This document shows, in pieces, positions 1 to 9,442 of a stretch of DNA of 64,000 nt (positions are counted from its first letter, which is position 1; every line of letters starts with the position of its first letter). The DNA comes from Helicobacter himalayensis (GTDB lineage: Bacteria; Campylobacterota; Campylobacteria; Campylobacterales; Helicobacteraceae): contig NZ_CP014991.1 of assembly GCF_001602095.1 (NCBI RefSeq), positions 372,001 through 436,000 on the forward strand, in the 5' to 3' direction. A model generated the notes under the pieces. That model was given only the letters and a program-made list of their open reading frames with translations, was not told the origin of the DNA and ran no database searches. The translations under genes were made by a program, and so were the position numbers.

Positions 1-1744
1 CTTTGTGTTTTATAAAGGCGCGTATTTTGGGTTGAAAAACGGCTTTATTGGAATGGATTTGCTAGTAAGCGTTGGCGCGACACTTACATTTTTTTATTCT
101 ATTTATGCTGCAATCACGCATAGTGGGGAAACTTACTTTGAATCTGTGAGTATGATTCTTACCTTTGTTTTAGTTGGGAAATTTTTAGAAATACGCGCGA
201 GGAAAGGCGCTGGGGAGAGTTTGGATAAATTGCACGCGTTTTTGCCTCAAACTTTGAGTGTGTGTGAAAATGGCGATGAGCAAAGTCTAATCCTTAAAAA
301 GCCCGAGGAAGTGGCAATTGGCGATGTGATTTTAGCACTGCCGGGGGAAAAAATCGCATTAGATTCTGTGCTTCTTTCAGATATTGGTATTTTTGATACA
401 AAAGCCATTAACGGCGAGAGTTTGCCGCTTACAAGATACAGGGGCGAGGAGCTAAGCTCGGGATTTATCAATCTTAATCATAAGATTCTCTACAAAGCAC
501 AAAAAAGCTTTGAAGATAGCCTTATGAGTAAGGTTATGCGTCTTGTGGAGGAAAGTCTAAGCCACAAACCCAGAATCCAAAATCTCGCTAATAGCATTTC
601 GCAAAATTTTTCACGCGCCGTGCTTTTTATCGCGCTGCTGTGCTTTTTGGGCTGGTATTTTTTGGGCGGGGTGAGTGTGGAGCGCGCGCTTATTATTGCT
701 ATTTCTGTGATTATTATCGCGTGTCCTTGTGCTTTGGCGCTTGCTACACCGCTTGCGAGCGTGGTTGGCATTATGCAATCTTACAAAAAGCATATTATTT
801 TTAAGCAGGCAAGTTTTTTGGAGATTCTTGCAAAGGCAAATGTCGTAGTGTTTGACAAAACAGGCACGCTTACTTGTGGAAATCCGCAAGTAGAAGCGCT
901 TTTTGGGGAATTGCAAAAAGAGGATTTGAAGCTTTTGTATGCGCTTGTTTCACAAAGCAAGCACCCCATTTCTGTGGGCGTGAAAAATTACCTTGAAAAA
1001 AGAGAATCTAAAGAGGGCTTGAAGGCAGTCTTAGAGGATTTTGTGCAGGTGGATTCTAAGGGTATTAAGGCGTATTGTGAGGGGAAAAAGCTTGTTGGGG
1101 GGAGTTTGGAATTTTTAGAATCTGAGGGTGTTGAAATCGCGCGAGAGGGGCTTAATCTTGGCTCTGGAATGCTTTTTGGTTTTGGGATAGATTCTAGACT
1201 TGTTGGTGTTTTTGAGCTTAGGGATTCTCTAAAAAGTGGTGCGAAGGAGCTTATTTCCTATTTGCACACGCAGGGCTGTGAGACGATTTTACTAAGTGGC
1301 GATAGGGAGCAAAGCGTGAAAGAGTGTGCGCTCTCTCTTAATATCGCGCAGTATCAAGCCGGCGCCTCACCATTGCAAAAAGGCGCATTTATTGAGAATC
1401 TTAAAAGTAAAGGTATGAATGTTGTGATGGCAGGTGATGGCATAAATGACGCGCTGGCGCTAAGTAAAAGCGATATTGCCATAAGTATGGGCGGGGGCAG
1501 TGACATTGCGCTTTTAAGCAGTGATGTGGTGATTTTAAATGATAGTTTAGAAAGCCTGCAAAGTGCCTTTAGGCTGGCAAAGCGCACATTTTTATGTATC
1601 AAGCAAAATATCGGGCTAAGTATCTTGTATAATGCGCTGACTATCCCAATAGCGTTTGCTGGGCTTGTGATTCCGCTTTTTGCTGCACTTTCAATGAGCT
1701 TAAGCTCGCTTCTTGTTGTGCTAAATTCATTGCGTATCAAATAA
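1..1744 (+). CDS. P1B-type copper-transporting ATPase, 5' end cut by the window
   Basis: ATP-driven export of Cu(I) across the inner membrane. The frame is open to base 1, so the N-terminal metal-binding part and first membrane helices lie outside the window. Counting from the GTG at 5, I see membrane segments near residues 16-37 and 44-63, the actuator loop at 136-139 (NGES rather than the usual TGES), the CPC ion motif at 240-242, the phosphorylation site DKTGT at 284-288, the HP pair at 320-321 and GDGIND near 480. The last two helices carry the YN pair and MSLSS (the MxxSS pattern), which mark the Cu(I)-specific P1B-1 group. It could be a CopA exporter or the CcoI/FixI pump that supplies copper to cbb3 oxidase. 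The fragment resembles what I recall of the HP1503/CcoI branch, but without the N-terminus I leave this open. Confidence 0.9.
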   Translation, partial: FVFYKGAYFGLKNGFIGMDLLVSVGATLTFFYSIYAAITHSGETYFESVSMILTFVLVGKFLEIRARKGAGESLDKLHAFLPQTLSVCENGDEQSLILKKPEEVAIGDVILALPGEKIALDSVLLSDIGIFDTKAINGESLPLTRYRGEELSSGFINLNHKILYKAQKSFEDSLMSKVMRLVEESLSHKPRIQNLANSISQNFSRAVLFIALLCFLGWYFLGGVSVERALIIAISVIIIACPCALALATPLASVVGIMQSYKKHIIFKQASFLEILAKANVVVFDKTGTLTCGNPQVEALFGELQKEDLKLLYALVSQSKHPISVGVKNYLEKRESKEGLKAVLEDFVQVDSKGIKAYCEGKKLVGGSLEFLESEGVEIAREGLNLGSGMLFGFGIDSRLVGVFELRDSLKSGAKELISYLHTQGCETILLSGDREQSVKECALSLNIAQYQAGASPLQKGAFIENLKSKGMNVVMAGDGINDALALSKSDIAISMGGGSDIALLSSDVVILNDSLESLQSAFRLAKRTFLCIKQNIGLSILYNALTIPIAFAGLVIPLFAALSMSLSSLLVVLNSLRIK

Positions 1745-1804
1745 GCGTGCATTTATTTTTCAAGCGTGCATTAAGGGTGGCTTATCTCACACCTTCCTCA
1801 CATT

Positions 1805-2584
1805 TTATTCTTGCAAAAGGAAAAATTCTTTTGTATTTGGGTTGAGTGCTTTTTGTGGATTCTTAGTTTTTGCAGGTGTTTGGGTTGTGGGTTTTGGTAG
1901 ATTTTTGGGTGCTGTGGGTGTGGAAATGATAGAATCTGTCCCGCCTTTTCGTATCGGCACTTGACGCAAAAGCATCGCATTTTGCTTGGAATTTTCAAGG
2001 AAAATAATCGCGTGATCCTTTTTTAGCGCCTGTTTATTGAGCGTGCTTGCCACCTTTGGCATATATTCTTGCAAAATTCTTACGCGTTTTGCAATATCTT
2101 CAAAATATTCCTGCGCCATTTTGTCACGCTCTTTATCCTTTTCCCAGCTAAAGCCTTTGTTATAGGATTTCACCACTTGCTGCCAATGCCAATCACGCAC
2201 TTTGCCCCAATACAACAACTCATCAAGTGCCACTTGCGAGGCGTAATCATCATCGCGTATAAGTAGCTCACCCACCATATTGCGCATAAAGCTTGTGTCT
2301 TTTTGCTTATTTTTTTTTATCACGCCCGGGATATGCGCGTGATAAATCCCAGCACTCGGATCGGCAAAATTCACCTTATATTCGCCCGCGCAAGATTCTT
2401 TCCACGCAATAGCCGCCATTGTGTATGCATAGCCACTAGGCAAGCCATACTTAAAGGCTTTTAAAATCACTTGCTTTTGGGTTTTGCTAAAATCTTTTGG
2501 TTGCACGCATTTGCCCTCGATTTTATGTAAAGGGAGTGCATATAAGCTCGTGCAAAAAAGAAGCAAAAAAGAAATTTTTTTCAA
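1805..2584 (-). CDS. Secreted lysozyme-fold (SLT-like) protein
   Basis: Probable periplasmic cell-wall lytic enzyme or relative; function inferred only. The start is TTG at 2584, chosen because AAGGA lies just upstream and a hydrophobic signal peptide (about residues 1-16, ending LYA) follows. Residues 50-64 (GLPSGYAYTMAAIAWKES) look like the catalytic helix of a goose-type/SLT lysozyme fold with Glu63 as candidate acid, and Ser64-Cys65 follow. A YNKGFSW segment near residue 145 could be the second SLT signature. From about residue 205 the protein becomes rich in Pro, Thr, Lys and Asn, probably a flexible tail. It is convergent with the copper ATPase and divergent from glyS. I do not recognise a named Helicobacter gene; a non-catalytic lysozyme-fold protein is an alternative. 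Confidence 0.55.
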   Translation of the reverse strand: MKKISFLLLFCTSLYALPLHKIEGKCVQPKDFSKTQKQVILKAFKYGLPSGYAYTMAAIAWKESCAGEYKVNFADPSAGIYHAHIPGVIKKNKQKDTSFMRNMVGELLIRDDDYASQVALDELLYWGKVRDWHWQQVVKSYNKGFSWEKDKERDKMAQEYFEDIAKRVRILQEYMPKVASTLNKQALKKDHAIIFLENSKQNAMLLRQVPIRKGGTDSIISTPTAPKNLPKPTTQTPAKTKNPQKALNPNTKEFFLLQE

Positions 2585-2655
2585 AATATATCCTTAAATT
2601 TTAGAGGATTTTGAGAGTTTTATAAGAATCCTTTAACACATCCTAATGCTTTGCG

Positions 2656-2664
2656 TGTTAGAAT
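2656..2664 (+). promoter_or_regulatory. Extended -10 promoter element of glyS
   Basis: TGTTAGAAT matches the extended -10 form (TGnTATAAT) used by Helicobacter sigma-80/70, which usually has no clear -35 box. A transcript starting about 7 bases downstream would exclude the TTG at 2651 as a start and leave AAGGA at 2685-2689 as the ribosome site for the TTG at 2696. Confidence 0.6.
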
Positions 2665-2695
2665 TCTAGCCAAATTTTACAAAAAAGGATTGTTT

Positions 2696-4837
2696 TTGCA
2701 GACTGCGACTACAAATACCACAGCTTTTTTACTTGAGATTCTCACCCAAGAACTTCCAGCTAAGCCATTTTTAAAAGAGCTTCCACAGATTCTAACAAAA
2801 TGGCAAAATGCCTTGCAAAATGCAAATATCACCACATCACACACACAGCTTTTTTACACGCCACGACGCATTGTGCTTTATTGTGAAGATTTCGCGCTTT
2901 TTTCAAATGAGCAGATTATAGAATCCTTTGGCGCGCCTATAAATATCGCCTATGATAATGATGGCAATCTTAGCAAAGCGGGTTTGAGCTTTTTTGCAAA
3001 AAACAACCTTGACCCGACAAGAGATAAGGACAAAGTAAGTAAGGCGCTCAAAGATGGTAAAGAAGTGCTGTATTTTAAAGAGACTTTGCAAGGCAGAGCG
3101 ACAAAGGAGCTAATGCAAGATGTGGTTGATAATTTTTTGCAAAGCTTGCATTTTGGCAAAAGTATGCGCTGGGGGGATTTGGCAAGTAGATTGTCAAATT
3201 TTAATGGCTTCATTCGCCCGATTGTTAATATTTGTGCGTTTTTAGGAGAAGCACCACTACCTTTGTGTGTGTTTGGATTGGAATCTAGCGCGCAAACTTA
3301 CCCACACAGGGACTTTGGCTACAATGCAATAGAGGTGAAAAACATAGGGCATTATTTTGAGATTTTGCAAAAAAATTGTGTGATTTTAGACCAAAATGAG
3401 CGCAAAGCAAAGATTCTCTCACAAATTGAAGCTATAAAATCCGCGCATCATATCGATATCGAGCTTGATAGTGAGCTTTTAGAAGAGATTGTGGCAATTA
3501 CTGAATATCCGCAAAGTTTGCTGGGATATTTTGAAAAGGAGTTTTTGCGTCTGCCAAAGGAAGTTATTATCACTTCGATGAAAGAAAATCAACGCTATTT
3601 TGCGCTGTATAAGGAAGATTCGCTTTTCAATGGTTTTATTGTGGTGTCAAATTCCACGAGCAAGGATACTTCGCTTATTATAAGAGGAAATGAAAAGGTT
3701 TTGCGCGCGCGTCTAAGTGATGCGATGTTTTTTTATGAAAATGACTTGAAACGCGGGCTAAACGCACAGGGTTTAGAATCTGTGCTTTTTGTGGAGGGCT
3801 TAGGCACTTTGGCGCAAAAATCCTTGCGTGAGGGCAAAATAGCGCAAGTTTTAGCGCAAAAATTTAGCGTGCAACTTATAGAATCTGCCACTCAAAATAC
3901 AAATTACACGAATGAGCGCCTTTTTATGCTTTTACAAGAATCTGTTGCTTTAGCAAAGGCAGATTTACTTAGCGAAATGGTTGGGGAGTTTCCAGAATTG
4001 CAAGGCATTATGGGTAGTTATTACGCACAAAGTGAGGGAAAAGATGCTTTGCTTGTAAAAGCATTGCGCGAGCAGTATTTGCCAAATTCCGAGCATTCCG
4101 CGCTTCCTTCAAATCTCTTTAGTGCTATTGTCGCACTTTCTTACAAGCTTGATAATATTCTCTCACTCTTTAGCATCAATAAGATTCCAAGCGGTTCAAA
4201 AGATCCTTACGCGCTTAGACGCGCAGCTTTAGGCGTGATAAAAATAATTTTACTTTACAAGCTTCCTTTCAATCTTTCAAGCGATTTGCGTGATATAAGC
4301 TATGCGCTTGGGTTTGAAAAACTTAATGTTGAGCAGATTGCGGATTTTTTCCTAGATAGGCTTGAATCTCACCTTGAGCTAAATCCTTCAATTTTCCGCG
4401 CAAGTGCGAATGCCCAAAGTGAATCTGGCGCGTTTGAGCGTGATATTCTTAACCTCACGACAAATGCAAATGCGCTAAATAGCGTCTTTGAAGAAAGCAC
4501 TGACAAGCCTGCACTCTTAAGCACTTTTAAACGCGTGGCAAATATTTGCAAAGAATCTAGCGCGCAGGATTTTTCAACACCGCAACAAGAGTTTTTTAGC
4601 TTGCCACAGGAACAAGCACTTTTTAATGCCTTAACCCAAATACAGCACACGCAATTTGAAAGCACCAAAGCACGCGTGAGCGCACTTTTTGGGCTTAAAG
4701 ATATTTTAGAATCTTTTTTTGATAAAGTCCTTATTAATGACAAAAATCCACAAATCGCCACCAATAGAAAAGCACTTGTTTTTAGCGTGTATAGGGAGTT
4801 TTTACGCGTTGGAGATATTGCGCAAATTGCCATTTAG
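2696..4837 (+). CDS. glyS: Glycyl-tRNA synthetase beta subunit
   Basis: Beta chain of the heterotetrameric bacterial glycyl-tRNA synthetase, charging tRNA-Gly in the cytoplasm with GlyQ, which is not in the window. The N-terminus has the family signature LLEILTQELPAKP, and the C-terminus has the helical DALR-type anticodon-binding region (ALFGLKDILESFFDKVL followed by the NRKALV end). At 713 residues it is a usual length for this subunit. The reading frame is open back to a TTG at 2651, but I choose the TTG at 2696: AAGGA sits 6 bases before it and the likely -10 box at 2656-2664 overlaps the upstream frame. It may be co-transcribed with the dehydrogenase gene 22 bases downstream, although that gene has its own strong ribosome site. 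Confidence 0.95.
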   Translation: MQTATTNTTAFLLEILTQELPAKPFLKELPQILTKWQNALQNANITTSHTQLFYTPRRIVLYCEDFALFSNEQIIESFGAPINIAYDNDGNLSKAGLSFFAKNNLDPTRDKDKVSKALKDGKEVLYFKETLQGRATKELMQDVVDNFLQSLHFGKSMRWGDLASRLSNFNGFIRPIVNICAFLGEAPLPLCVFGLESSAQTYPHRDFGYNAIEVKNIGHYFEILQKNCVILDQNERKAKILSQIEAIKSAHHIDIELDSELLEEIVAITEYPQSLLGYFEKEFLRLPKEVIITSMKENQRYFALYKEDSLFNGFIVVSNSTSKDTSLIIRGNEKVLRARLSDAMFFYENDLKRGLNAQGLESVLFVEGLGTLAQKSLREGKIAQVLAQKFSVQLIESATQNTNYTNERLFMLLQESVALAKADLLSEMVGEFPELQGIMGSYYAQSEGKDALLVKALREQYLPNSEHSALPSNLFSAIVALSYKLDNILSLFSINKIPSGSKDPYALRRAALGVIKIILLYKLPFNLSSDLRDISYALGFEKLNVEQIADFFLDRLESHLELNPSIFRASANAQSESGAFERDILNLTTNANALNSVFEESTDKPALLSTFKRVANICKESSAQDFSTPQQEFFSLPQEQALFNALTQIQHTQFESTKARVSALFGLKDILESFFDKVLINDKNPQIATNRKALVFSVYREFLRVGDIAQIAI

Positions 4838-4859
4838 CTAAACCTTTAAAGGAGAAAAG

Positions 4860-7800
4860 ATGCCAAAAACCACACAACAAAATCTTACAACTTTTCAATA
4901 CGATATAAACGCGCCAATGCGCGATTATCTTAGCTTTGAAGAAAAATGTCGCGAGTTTTTATTTGATGAAATAAATAGCACAAGGCAATACCGCATTTTT
5001 AGCAATTATTTGCAACGTTTTGCCTATGGCATTGATGCGTCCTGTTATCGCTATATCCCAAAGCTTGTTTTAAAACCAACAACAGAATTTGAAGTGCAAG
5101 AAATTATCGCACTTAGCAATTTATATAATATCCCACTTACTTTTCGCGGAGCTGGGACGAGCCTTTGCGGGCAGGCGTGTAGCGATAGTGTGCTTGTAGT
5201 CTGCGTGCATAAATGGCAAAATATCCGCGCAAACGAAGATTCTATATGGTGTGATTGTGGTGTAATAGGCGTGGAAGCAAATAACGCACTTAAGGGTTTT
5301 GGTAAAAAAATAGGACCTGATCCAGCAACGATTAATAATGCCACCATTGGTGGAATCTTTTCAAATAATTCAAGCGGAATGTGCTGTGGTGTGAAACAAA
5401 ATAGCTACCAAACGATAAAATCCGTGCGCGTGATTTTGCACGATGGCTTTATTTTGGATACTTCAGATTCTAAAAATATCGCAGAATTTGCCCGCACGCA
5501 TAAAAGTATGCTAAAACAAATCCTAGAATTGCGCGAGGAAATTGTAAGTGATAGCGCGCTTTTAAAAGAGATTAATCGTAAATTTGCAATAAAAAATACC
5601 ACCGGTTATAGCCTCAATGCGCTAAGTGATTTTGATGAAATCAAAGATATTTTAAATCATATTTTTATCGGCGCGGAGGGCACACTTGGCTTTGTTTCGC
5701 GCGTGGAATATTTCGCCGTTACGGATTTTGCCCACAAAGCCTGTGCGCTTTTATTTTATGAAAATTTGCAACTCGCAGCAAAGGTGATTAAAGTCTTAAG
5801 CGCAAACGATTCTATTGTAAGCGCGGCAGAAATTATGGACTATGCTTGTTTAAAAGCTGTGGCGGATTTAGAAGGTATGCCAGAAGAGATAAAAAAAGTT
5901 AATGAAGGTAATTGTTGTATCTTAATCCAACTAGAATCTAATGAACTAAAAACTTTAGAGAAAAATATCGCGCATATTAAAAAAGAGCTAGATTCTATCC
6001 CCACACTTTTTGGGCTAAATTTTAGCTTTGATGCAAAGATCCAAGCAAAGTGGTGGAAAGTGCGAAAAGGCTTGCTACCCATTTCTGCTTCCACAAAGCG
6101 CGATGGCGCGACTGTGATAACAGAGGATATTTGCTTTGAGATTGATTATTTTGCAAAAGGGATTGAGGGCATAACGCGCTTATTCAAGGAATTTGATTTT
6201 GAAGGCATAATCTTTGGACACGCGCTAAGTGGGAATGTGCATTTTATCATCACGCCGCTTTTGGACGATAAAACCGAGCGAGAAAATTTTGCGCGCTTTA
6301 TGGATTCTATGGTAGCACTTGTTGTGGAGCTGAAAGGTAGCACAAAAGCCGAGCACGGCACAGGCAGAATGATGGCACCTTTTGTCGAGCAAGAATGGGG
6401 CAAAAAGGCATATAAGTTTAACCAGCGTATTAAGCAAATTTTTGATTCTAAGAATCTTTTTAATCCTGATGTGATTATTTGTGCTGACCCACAAATTCAT
6501 ATTAAGAATCTTAAGCCAACGCAAAAAATCGAGGATTATATGAATGCGTGTATGGAGTGTGGATTCTGTGAAAAAGTGTGTCCGAGTAAAAATATCACGC
6601 TCACTCCTCGTCAAAGAATTGCTGTTCATAGGGAGATAGAGCGCCTCAAAGCAAAGAGTGCAAAAACCCCGATAGAGTGCGAAGAGTTTGATTTGTTAGA
6701 ATCTGAATATGATTATTTTGGTGTTAGCACCTGTGCGACTTGTTCGATGTGCTCCACGCTTTGCCCGCTTGAGATTGATAGCGCAAAAATCGCTGTGCAG
6801 TATAAAAATGCCGCTGCTTCTAAGCTTGCAATAAAAATTGCCAAAAGTGTGGCAAACAATATGCCCCGCGCGGTGAAAGTCGCAAAATGGGGCGTTGGCA
6901 TTGCAAATTTTAGCGCTGGGCTACTTGGGGCAAATGTGCTAAAAAACCTAAGCCTGCGCGCAAATAGGGCGATAAAAACGCCTATTGTGCCAAAATTTAT
7001 GCCACGCAAAAACACCTATATTTTGGAATCTAAGCTAAACGCAGTGCAAAATACAGCACAAAATCCACAGATAAGCGCAGAATCTATAAATCCCAACCAG
7101 CGTGATAGAAATAAAAATTCCAATCAACCAAAAAACGCCGAGTATGAACGCGAAGGCGATACATTAAAAGGAATAGAATCCGTGCTTTATTTTTCAAGCT
7201 GTCTTAATCGCGCCTTTGCGCCTGCGCGTCAAGCAAGCGATACGCGAAGTATCCAAGAAGTTTTTGAAAGTCTGTGTGCGAAGGCGGGTGTCAATGTGAT
7301 TTACCCGCACGCGCTAGATTCTATGTGCTGTGGCAAGTCGTTTAAGGATTACACCAAAAAAGCGCCTGAAATTAACCCACTATTGCGCACTTTGCAACAA
7401 TTGCTCGTGGATTCTCATAATGGCGCAATTCCCATTGTCTGCGACCATAGCGCGTGCAGTGGTGAGGTGATTTCCCAGCTTAAGGGGCTTCAAGGTTTTG
7501 AAAATCTGCGCGTGTATGATATGAGTGTGTTTGTCGCCCAAAATCTCCTTCCGCGACTAAAAATCACACAAATAAGCGAAAATATCGGAATCTACGCTGT
7601 TTGTTCGGCTAAAAAAGGCGGTTTTTCAAGCGCAATTAAAGACATTGCCAAAGCTTGCACGAGCGGGGAAATTTATGAGCACGAGCAAACTTATTGCTGT
7701 GGCTTTGCAGGAAATAAGGGCTTTATCACTCCTGAACTCAACATTTCAGCCACAAAACCGCTTGCAGAGTTTTTTAATGCCCTGCCTACAATGCGCTGTT

Positions 7801-7907
7801 TCTCTAGCTCAAGCACTTGTGAAATCGGGCTAAGTGATGCCACCAACCGCCCGTGGCAACATATTATCTATTTGCTTGATAGTGTTTGTGCGCAAGATTT
7901 TCACTAA
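4860..7907 (+). CDS. dld: FAD- and iron-sulfur-dependent D-lactate dehydrogenase with an in-frame repeat insert
   Basis: Large membrane-associated flavoprotein that oxidises D-lactate and passes electrons to the quinone pool; corresponds to the HP1222 type of Helicobacter. Start ATG follows AAAGGAG. Order of parts: FAD-binding PCMH domain (about 60-290, with GAGTSLCGQ and the GPDPATINNATIGG stretch), FAD-oxidase C-terminal domain to about 540 (ending AEHGTGRMMAP and NLFNPD), two ferredoxin-type clusters with CMECGFCEKVCP at about 564 and CATCSMCSTLCP at about 625, then two CCG heterodisulfide-reductase-like modules with CCG at about 822 and 945. Residues 740-773, in the linker before the first CCG module, are encoded by a copy of the dispersed repeat (7078-7176). 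At 1015 residues it is longer than I expect for the family, and this insert explains part of that. Confidence 0.88.
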   Translation: MPKTTQQNLTTFQYDINAPMRDYLSFEEKCREFLFDEINSTRQYRIFSNYLQRFAYGIDASCYRYIPKLVLKPTTEFEVQEIIALSNLYNIPLTFRGAGTSLCGQACSDSVLVVCVHKWQNIRANEDSIWCDCGVIGVEANNALKGFGKKIGPDPATINNATIGGIFSNNSSGMCCGVKQNSYQTIKSVRVILHDGFILDTSDSKNIAEFARTHKSMLKQILELREEIVSDSALLKEINRKFAIKNTTGYSLNALSDFDEIKDILNHIFIGAEGTLGFVSRVEYFAVTDFAHKACALLFYENLQLAAKVIKVLSANDSIVSAAEIMDYACLKAVADLEGMPEEIKKVNEGNCCILIQLESNELKTLEKNIAHIKKELDSIPTLFGLNFSFDAKIQAKWWKVRKGLLPISASTKRDGATVITEDICFEIDYFAKGIEGITRLFKEFDFEGIIFGHALSGNVHFIITPLLDDKTERENFARFMDSMVALVVELKGSTKAEHGTGRMMAPFVEQEWGKKAYKFNQRIKQIFDSKNLFNPDVIICADPQIHIKNLKPTQKIEDYMNACMECGFCEKVCPSKNITLTPRQRIAVHREIERLKAKSAKTPIECEEFDLLESEYDYFGVSTCATCSMCSTLCPLEIDSAKIAVQYKNAAASKLAIKIAKSVANNMPRAVKVAKWGVGIANFSAGLLGANVLKNLSLRANRAIKTPIVPKFMPRKNTYILESKLNAVQNTAQNPQISAESINPNQRDRNKNSNQPKNAEYEREGDTLKGIESVLYFSSCLNRAFAPARQASDTRSIQEVFESLCAKAGVNVIYPHALDSMCCGKSFKDYTKKAPEINPLLRTLQQLLVDSHNGAIPIVCDHSACSGEVISQLKGLQGFENLRVYDMSVFVAQNLLPRLKITQISENIGIYAVCSAKKGGFSSAIKDIAKACTSGEIYEHEQTYCCGFAGNKGFITPELNISATKPLAEFFNALPTMRCFSSSSTCEIGLSDATNRPWQHIIYLLDSVCAQDFH
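7078..7176 (+). repeat. Dispersed palindromic element, copy in dld (centre deleted)
   Basis: Starts with CAGAATCTATAAATCC, holds TCCAATCAACCAAAAAA at 7118-7134, then a GAGTATGAACGCGAAG stretch, and ends GGCGATACATTAAAAGGAAT. Compared with the maf copy, the middle with the hairpin is missing. The encoded NSNQPKNAEYEREGDT is in the same frame as KSNQPKNTEYERER in the CapA-like gene. Confidence 0.8.
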
Positions 7908-7931
7908 ACTATGAGCAAATAAAGGCAAAGC

Positions 7932-8882
7932 GTGCATATTAGCGTTTTGAAAAATGAAGTCTTGCAGGCGTTTGATTTTTTAAGTATGTTTGAAAATGGC
8001 GTTGTGCTTGACTGCACACTTGGCTTTGGCGGGCATAGTAAGGCGATTTTGCAAGCCTACCCGCGGAGCAAAATTATCGGTGTTGATAGGGATTTGCACG
8101 CAATTAAGCTTGCGAGTGAGAATCTGGGTGATTTTATTAAAAACAGCGATTCTAAACGGATAGAGATTTTGCAAAGCCCCTTTGGGAGCGCGCTTACAAA
8201 GCTTTCAAAAGAGCAAAAAAGTGAGATTTGCGCGATTTTGGCAGATATTGGCGTAAGCTCAATGCACCTAGATGATAAATCGCGGGGCTTTAGTTTTGAA
8301 TCTAGCAACCTTGATATGCGTATGGATACCGCGCAAAGTCTCACTGCTAGGGAGATTCTCAATACTTATAATGTTTTGGAGCTAGAGCGCATTTTTTTTG
8401 AATATGGCGAAATTAGAGAATCCAAAAAGCTTTCACGCGCCATTATCGAGCGTAGAGACAAGAAGCCTTTTGAAAGTGGGGAAGAATTTAGTGCCTTTGT
8501 AGCGCAATATGTCTCACGTCAAAAAGGTGTAAATCCTGCCACGCAAGCTTTTCAAGCCTTAAGAATTGAAGTCAATGATGAATTGGGGCAGCTAAGTGCG
8601 CTCCTAGATTCTATAAAAAACACCTATAATGAGGGGTTTTTAAGAGGTGCGAAGCTTTGTATCATTAGCTTTCATTCTTTGGAGGATAGAATCATCAAAA
8701 ACACCTTCAAAATATGGAGCAAGGAGTGTATTTGCGAAGTAGAAGCGATGAAATGCACTTGTGGGAACAATAACGCGCTAGGCGTTGCTAGCAAAAAGCC
8801 AATTTTGCCAAGTAGCGAGGAAATTTTATTAAACAAACGTGCGAGAAGTGCTAAAATGCGCGTTTTTGAATTTAGACGATAA
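7932..8882 (+). CDS. rsmH: 16S rRNA (cytosine-1402-N4)-methyltransferase
   Basis: S-adenosylmethionine-dependent methylation of 16S rRNA C1402 at the ribosomal P site. It starts at GTG 7932, 24 bases after dld, with AAAGG about 7 bases upstream. Seen: the N-terminal HISVLKNEVLQ, the SAM-binding loop VVLDCTLGFGGHSKAIL near residues 24-40, ADIGVSSMHLDDKSRGFSF near 115, and the C-terminal SFHSLEDRIIKNTF block typical of the MraW/RsmH family. Its 316 residues fit the family. In most bacteria it heads the division and cell-wall (dcw) cluster; here only the following FtsL-like gene keeps that arrangement, as at HP0707-HP0708. Confidence 0.95.
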   Translation: MHISVLKNEVLQAFDFLSMFENGVVLDCTLGFGGHSKAILQAYPRSKIIGVDRDLHAIKLASENLGDFIKNSDSKRIEILQSPFGSALTKLSKEQKSEICAILADIGVSSMHLDDKSRGFSFESSNLDMRMDTAQSLTAREILNTYNVLELERIFFEYGEIRESKKLSRAIIERRDKKPFESGEEFSAFVAQYVSRQKGVNPATQAFQALRIEVNDELGQLSALLDSIKNTYNEGFLRGAKLCIISFHSLEDRIIKNTFKIWSKECICEVEAMKCTCGNNNALGVASKKPILPSSEEILLNKRARSAKMRVFEFRR

Positions 8883-8885
8883 AGA

Positions 8886-9401
8886 GTGATGATGGATGTG
8901 CGCGATTTAAAACTAGAAAATTTGCAAAGTCAAAACACATTAGATTCCGCGTTAAATAGTGGTGCAAATAATGCAACAGAGCAGGGTTTGAAAGACGCGC
9001 CACAAAATTTACATATTCCACAAACACAAGCCTTAGAATCTGCAGATTCTCAAAACTTGCACATTCCACAAACTAAAGAAAATCAAACAAACACACAAGA
9101 ATTCAAGGATTTTCAAACTCTCCAAAACCCTCAAGATTCCATAAAAGAGGCTCTTGCAAAAGATTTAGATGATAATGGTTTAAGTCTTAGGGAGCTTGTT
9201 TTGGGATTTTGTCTTTTTTTTGGCGTGCTAACACTTTTTTTTCCAAAAATTTATTTGGCAAATAGCATTTATTATCTTAGTAAGGAGATTGCGAGTTTGC
9301 AAACAACGCGCGAGATACTAAGCGAAGAATATAAAAAACTGCGCCGAGAACGCGAGGATATAGAATTCCTTTTTGGCGTGCTAGACAACCTTGCGCGATA
9401 A
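8886..9401 (+). CDS. FtsL-like single-pass membrane protein with a long repetitive N-terminus
   Basis: Probable division-associated bitopic protein, inferred from topology and position directly after rsmH (4-base gap). Residues 1 to about 95 are hydrophilic, rich in Gln, Asn, Leu and Ser, and contain the motif QNLHIPQT twice (about residues 40 and 58). One membrane helix follows at about 104-124 and then a short coiled coil (about 125-160, ending in an Arg/Glu-rich stretch), the layout of FtsL. FtsL proteins are usually about 100 residues, so the N-terminal 95 residues are an extension that would be cytoplasmic. GTG 8886, ATG 8889 and ATG 8892 are all possible starts. No enzymatic motif is present, and sequence identity to FtsL is not demonstrable by eye. 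Confidence 0.55.
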   Translation: MMMDVRDLKLENLQSQNTLDSALNSGANNATEQGLKDAPQNLHIPQTQALESADSQNLHIPQTKENQTNTQEFKDFQTLQNPQDSIKEALAKDLDDNGLSLRELVLGFCLFFGVLTLFFPKIYLANSIYYLSKEIASLQTTREILSEEYKKLRREREDIEFLFGVLDNLAR

Positions 9402-9403
9402 TA

Positions 9404-9412
9404 TGCTACAAT
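9404..9412 (+). promoter_or_regulatory. Extended -10 promoter element of purM
   Basis: TGCTACAAT, followed by the GCGCCCT start-site region seen after several promoters here. It lies 3 bases after the stop codon of the FtsL-like gene, so purM and the genes after it may be transcribed independently of rsmH. Confidence 0.6.
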
Positions 9413-9442
9413 TGCGCCCTAATTTACCCAAAAGGAATGCTT

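Noticed and set aside
1745-1775. Direct repeat GCGTGCATT twice between the copper ATPase and SLT-like genes
   Set aside because: Short, no pairing partner and no target-site or element features nearby.
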